NCBI RefSeq assembly: GCF_910586915.1
Contig: NZ_CAJULN010000013.1
Location: forward strand, 1 to 64,000
Direction: 5' to 3'
DNA length: 64,000 nt
DNA from: an uncultured Bacteroides sp.
GTDB lineage: Bacteria; Bacteroidota; Bacteroidia; Bacteroidales; Bacteroidaceae
The notes beneath the pieces are model-generated. The model was not told the DNA's origin. It worked only from the letters and a program-made list of their open reading frames with translations, and ran no database searches. Of this stretch, positions 61,005 to 64,000 are shown in pieces (the first letter of the stretch is position 1; the number at the start of each line of letters is the position of its first letter). Both the position numbers and the translations under genes were made by a program.

Positions 61005-64000
61005 ATGGTTAATAAAGTTGGTAGAAAAAGGTTGTTTTTGGTTTGGTCGTGCCTGGCGAGTATTTTGCCGGGCATGGCTCAGACCGAGAAACTGACCGAT
61101 TATGTGAATCCGTTTGTAGGTACAGACGGTTATGGCAATGTGTATCCCGGAGCGCAGATTCCTTTCGGTGGAATCCAGATAAGCCCCGATACGGACAGCC
61201 GTTTCTATGACGCAGCTTCCGGATACAAATACAATCATCTCACATTGATGGGATTCAGCCTTACGCACCTTAGCGGAACAGGCATCCCCGACCTGGGAGA
61301 TTTCCTGTTTATCCCCGGAACGGGCGACATGAAGTTGGAACCCGGCACGCACGAAGACCCCGACAAAGGCTATCGTTCGCGTTACTCACACGACAAGGAA
61401 TGGGCTTCCCCAAATTACTACGCCGTCGAACTGGCAGACTATGGAGTAAAAGCCGAAATGACCTCCGGCGTGCGTAGCGGTATGTTCCGCTTTACGTATC
61501 CGGAGTCCGACAATGCGTTCATCCTGATTGATATGAACCACACCCTTTGGCAATCCTGCGAATGGGCCAATCTCCGCATGGTCAATGACTCTACCATCAC
61601 CGGCTACAAACTGGTGAAAGGGTGGGGGCCGGAGCGCCATGTCTATTTCACGGCTACTTTCTCCAAGAAGCTCACAGGACTGCGCTTCGTGCAAGACAAA
61701 AAGCCGGTTATTTATAACACCTCCCGCTTCCGCAGCTCGTACGAAGCCTGGGGAAAGAATCTGATGGCTTGCATCTCCTTTGCTACCAAACCCGGAGAGG
61801 AAGTGACAGTGAAAACAGCCATCTCCGCCGTAAGCACGGACGGAGCACGGAACAATATGAAGGAACTCGACGGACTGACATTCGACGGCCTGAAGGCGAA
61901 AGGCGAAGCCCTTTGGGAGAAGGAACTCGGAAAATATACGCTGACTGCCGACCGCCGCACAAAGGAGACGTTTTATACATCCGCCTACCACGCCGCCCTG
62001 CACCCGTTTGTCTTTCAGGATGCCGACGGACAGTTCCGAGGCTTGGACAAGAACATCGAGAAGGCGGAGGGATTCACCAACTACACGGTCTTCTCCCTTT
62101 GGGATACTTACAGGGCCTTGCATCCGTGGTTCAATCTGGTTCAGCAGGAGGTGAATGCCGATGTTGCCAACTCCATGCTGGCCCATTACGACAAAAGTGT
62201 GGAGAAAATGCTTCCCATTTGGTCGTTCTACGGCAATGAGACCTGGTGCATGATTGGCTATCATGCCGTTTCCGTATTGGCGGATATGATTGTGAAAGGC
62301 GTGAAAGGGTTCGATTACGAACGGGCGTATAAAGCCATGCGTGCAACGGCTATGAATCCCAACTACGACTGCCTGCCGGAGTATCGCGCAATGGGATACG
62401 TTCCTTTCGACAAAGAAGCCGAATCGGTCTCCAAGACATTGGAATATGCCTATGATGACTATTGCATGGCACAGGCGGCAAAGGCCTTAGGCAAAGAGGA
62501 CGATTACCGCTACTTCATCAACCGTGCACTCTCTTATCAGACGTTGATTGACCCCGAAACGAAGTATATGCGTGGCAGAGACAGCCGGGGAAACTGGCGT
62601 ACGCCGTTCACTCCGGTAGCTTATCAAGGCCCCGGTTCCGTTCATGGCTGGGGAGATATAACGGAAGGATTCACGGTGCAGTACACTTGGTATGTGCCGC
62701 AGGATGTGCAGGGCTATATCAACGAAGCCGGCAAGAAGTGGTTCCGCAACCGGCTCGACGAACTGTTTACCGTAGAGTTGCCCGATGATATTCCGGGAGC
62801 GCACGATATACAGGGGCGTATCGGCGCCTACTGGCATGGCAACGAACCGTGCCATCATGTCGCTTATCTGTATAATTACCTGAAAGAGCCGTGGAAATGT
62901 CAGAAGTGGGTTCGCACCATTGCCGATCGTTTCTATGGCAATACCCCGGATGCTTTGAGCGGCAATGACGATTGCGGGCAGATGTCGGCCTGGTATATGT
63001 TCAACTGCATCGGATTCTATCCGGTGGCTCCTTCGAGCAACGTCTATAATATAGGTTCCCCATGCGTGGAGGCGCTGACCGTGCGTATGAGCAACGGGAA
63101 GAGTATAGAAATGGTTGCCGACAACTGGTCGCCGAAGAATGTGTATGTGAAGGAACTTTATGTAAACGGGCGCAAGCACGATAAGTCTTACCTTACTTAC
63201 GACGATATTCGCGATGGCGTGAAGTTGCGTTTCGTAATGAGCGAAAAGCCTAACTACAAACGTGCCGTTTCGGACGAATCGGTTCCTCCTTCCTTGTCGT
63301 CGCCGGGCAAGACGATGAAATATCAGACCGGGCTTCCGGCGCCGGTGAAGAGCGGCAATCCTGTTTTTGAAGGCTGGTATGCCGATCCCGAAGGCGTGGT
63401 ATTAGGCAATGAATATTGGATATATCCCACCTATTCGACCAACTACGACGACCAGACTTTTATGGACGCTTTCTCTTCTTCCGACCTGGTGAACTGGAAG
63501 AAACATCCCAAAGTCTTGTCGAAAGAGAACGTAAGTTGGCTGCGTCGCGCTCTCTGGGCGCCTGCGGTGCTCGCTGCCAACGGAAAATATTACCTCTTCT
63601 TCGGAGCGAACGACATTCAGAACAACGACGAACAGGGGGGAATCGGTGTAGCCGTGTCGGATACTCCTATGGGGCCTTTCAAGGACGCTTTAGGCAAACC
63701 GTTGATTGATAAAATAGTCAACGGCGCCCAGCCTATCGACCAGTTTGTTTTCAAAGACGACGATGGACAGTATTATATGTACTATGGCGGCTGGAGACAT
63801 TGCAATATGGTGAAGTTGGCTCCCGATTTGTTGAGCCTTGTACCTTTCGACGACGGAACAATGTACAAGGAGGTCACTCCCGAAAACTACGTGGAAGGCC
63901 CGTTCATGTTGAAACGCAAAGGAAAATACTATTTCATGTGGTCGGAAGGAGGCTGGGGGCTTCCCAATTATAGTGTGGCGTATGCCATTGCGGATTCTCC
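61005..64000 (+). CDS. GH92-GH43 fusion glycoside hydrolase (third GH92), 3' end cut
   Basis: The frame is open from the ATG at 61005 to the window end (998 codons, no stop). The signal peptide is LFLVWSCLASILPGMAQ. Residues about 27-755 are GH92: DYVNPFVGTDGYGNVYPGAQ, GFSLTHLSGTGIPDLGD, FSLWDTYRALHPWFNLV, ITEGFTVQYTWYVPQDVQGY, HGNEPCHHVAYLYNY (His611, Glu614) and G-N654-D655-D656-CGQMSAWYMF. From about 785 a GH43-type five-bladed propeller begins: EGWYADPEGVVLGNEYWIYP with the catalytic-base Asp, ALWAPAVLAANGKYYLFFGA, and VEGPFMLKRKGKYYFMWSEG with the probable acid Glu. Two catalytic modules on one chain would remove mannose and a second sugar. The C-terminus is outside the window. Confidence 0.9.
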   Translation, partial: MVNKVGRKRLFLVWSCLASILPGMAQTEKLTDYVNPFVGTDGYGNVYPGAQIPFGGIQISPDTDSRFYDAASGYKYNHLTLMGFSLTHLSGTGIPDLGDFLFIPGTGDMKLEPGTHEDPDKGYRSRYSHDKEWASPNYYAVELADYGVKAEMTSGVRSGMFRFTYPESDNAFILIDMNHTLWQSCEWANLRMVNDSTITGYKLVKGWGPERHVYFTATFSKKLTGLRFVQDKKPVIYNTSRFRSSYEAWGKNLMACISFATKPGEEVTVKTAISAVSTDGARNNMKELDGLTFDGLKAKGEALWEKELGKYTLTADRRTKETFYTSAYHAALHPFVFQDADGQFRGLDKNIEKAEGFTNYTVFSLWDTYRALHPWFNLVQQEVNADVANSMLAHYDKSVEKMLPIWSFYGNETWCMIGYHAVSVLADMIVKGVKGFDYERAYKAMRATAMNPNYDCLPEYRAMGYVPFDKEAESVSKTLEYAYDDYCMAQAAKALGKEDDYRYFINRALSYQTLIDPETKYMRGRDSRGNWRTPFTPVAYQGPGSVHGWGDITEGFTVQYTWYVPQDVQGYINEAGKKWFRNRLDELFTVELPDDIPGAHDIQGRIGAYWHGNEPCHHVAYLYNYLKEPWKCQKWVRTIADRFYGNTPDALSGNDDCGQMSAWYMFNCIGFYPVAPSSNVYNIGSPCVEALTVRMSNGKSIEMVADNWSPKNVYVKELYVNGRKHDKSYLTYDDIRDGVKLRFVMSEKPNYKRAVSDESVPPSLSSPGKTMKYQTGLPAPVKSGNPVFEGWYADPEGVVLGNEYWIYPTYSTNYDDQTFMDAFSSSDLVNWKKHPKVLSKENVSWLRRALWAPAVLAANGKYYLFFGANDIQNNDEQGGIGVAVSDTPMGPFKDALGKPLIDKIVNGAQPIDQFVFKDDDGQYYMYYGGWRHCNMVKLAPDLLSLVPFDDGTMYKEVTPENYVEGPFMLKRKGKYYFMWSEGGWGLPNYSVAYAIADS

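Noticed and set aside
61005..64000. Suspected frameshift in the last gene because no stop is present
   Set aside because: Codon-by-codon reading through the GH92 module and checks of the GH43 part stay in one frame with conserved motifs; the gene simply leaves the window.
1..64000. tRNA or rRNA genes, transposases, integrases or attachment sites
   Set aside because: I scanned the intergenic regions by eye and saw no cloverleaf, rRNA segment, transposase motif or mobile-element end that I could support.

Overview
The window is chromosome from a Bacteroides, probably close to B. thetaiotaomicron; the species cannot be fixed from sequence alone. Signs are two SusC/SusD pairs, a hybrid-two-component-type regulator, GH92 mannosidases, Bacteroides promoters (TTTG, 19-22 nt, TAnnTTTG) and A-rich leaders in place of strong Shine-Dalgarno sites.

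Layout. 0.1-5 kb: a SusC/SusD pair closed by a strong terminator. 5-7.9 kb: a DUF6057-type membrane protein overlapping a PD40 (TolB-like) lipoprotein that carries a CxxCH motif. 7.9-20.6 kb: housekeeping genes: nadK, then pdxJ-exbB-exbD-tonB, a DJ-1 protein, ispD, recG, ndk, an M23/LysM peptidase, a DUF1599 protein, a DoxX-type membrane protein, tpiA, a SPOR protein and folE. 20.6-26.8 kb, minus strand: dnaG, and upstream of it a complete Phe/Tyr branch operon, pheA - aminotransferase - DAHP synthase/chorismate mutase - tyrA. 27-42 kb: a TPR protein, recQ, recJ, a thioesterase, a Sua5/TsaC protein, a ClC channel, fmt, rpe, comEC, a DHH phosphoesterase, a DUF4827 lipoprotein and a phosphohexomutase. 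42.5-64 kb: a polysaccharide utilisation locus (PUL).

The strongest regulatory finding lies in front of pheA. A consensus promoter is followed by a 28-codon leader peptide in which 11 of residues 4-16 are Phe or Tyr. After it comes a terminator hairpin with seven U residues, whose 5' arm can instead pair with a segment inside the leader reading frame. This is the layout of ribosome-mediated transcription attenuation, placed on the operon that makes Phe and Tyr.

The PUL encodes a propeller-sensor/AraC regulator whose kinase and receiver signatures are lost, SusC, SusD, a discoidin plus calpain-like cysteine protease lipoprotein, a DUF4302-type lipoprotein, two GH92 enzymes, a basic secretory metalloprotease-like lipoprotein (HExxH) and a GH92-GH43 fusion that runs off the window. 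Two proteases beside several alpha-mannosidase-family enzymes suggest a mannosylated glycoprotein as the target. Two arrays of one 22-bp repeat lie in opposite orientation at 46.6 and 60.9 kb, and one 14-base motif is shared by the regions upstream of susC and of the first GH92 gene.
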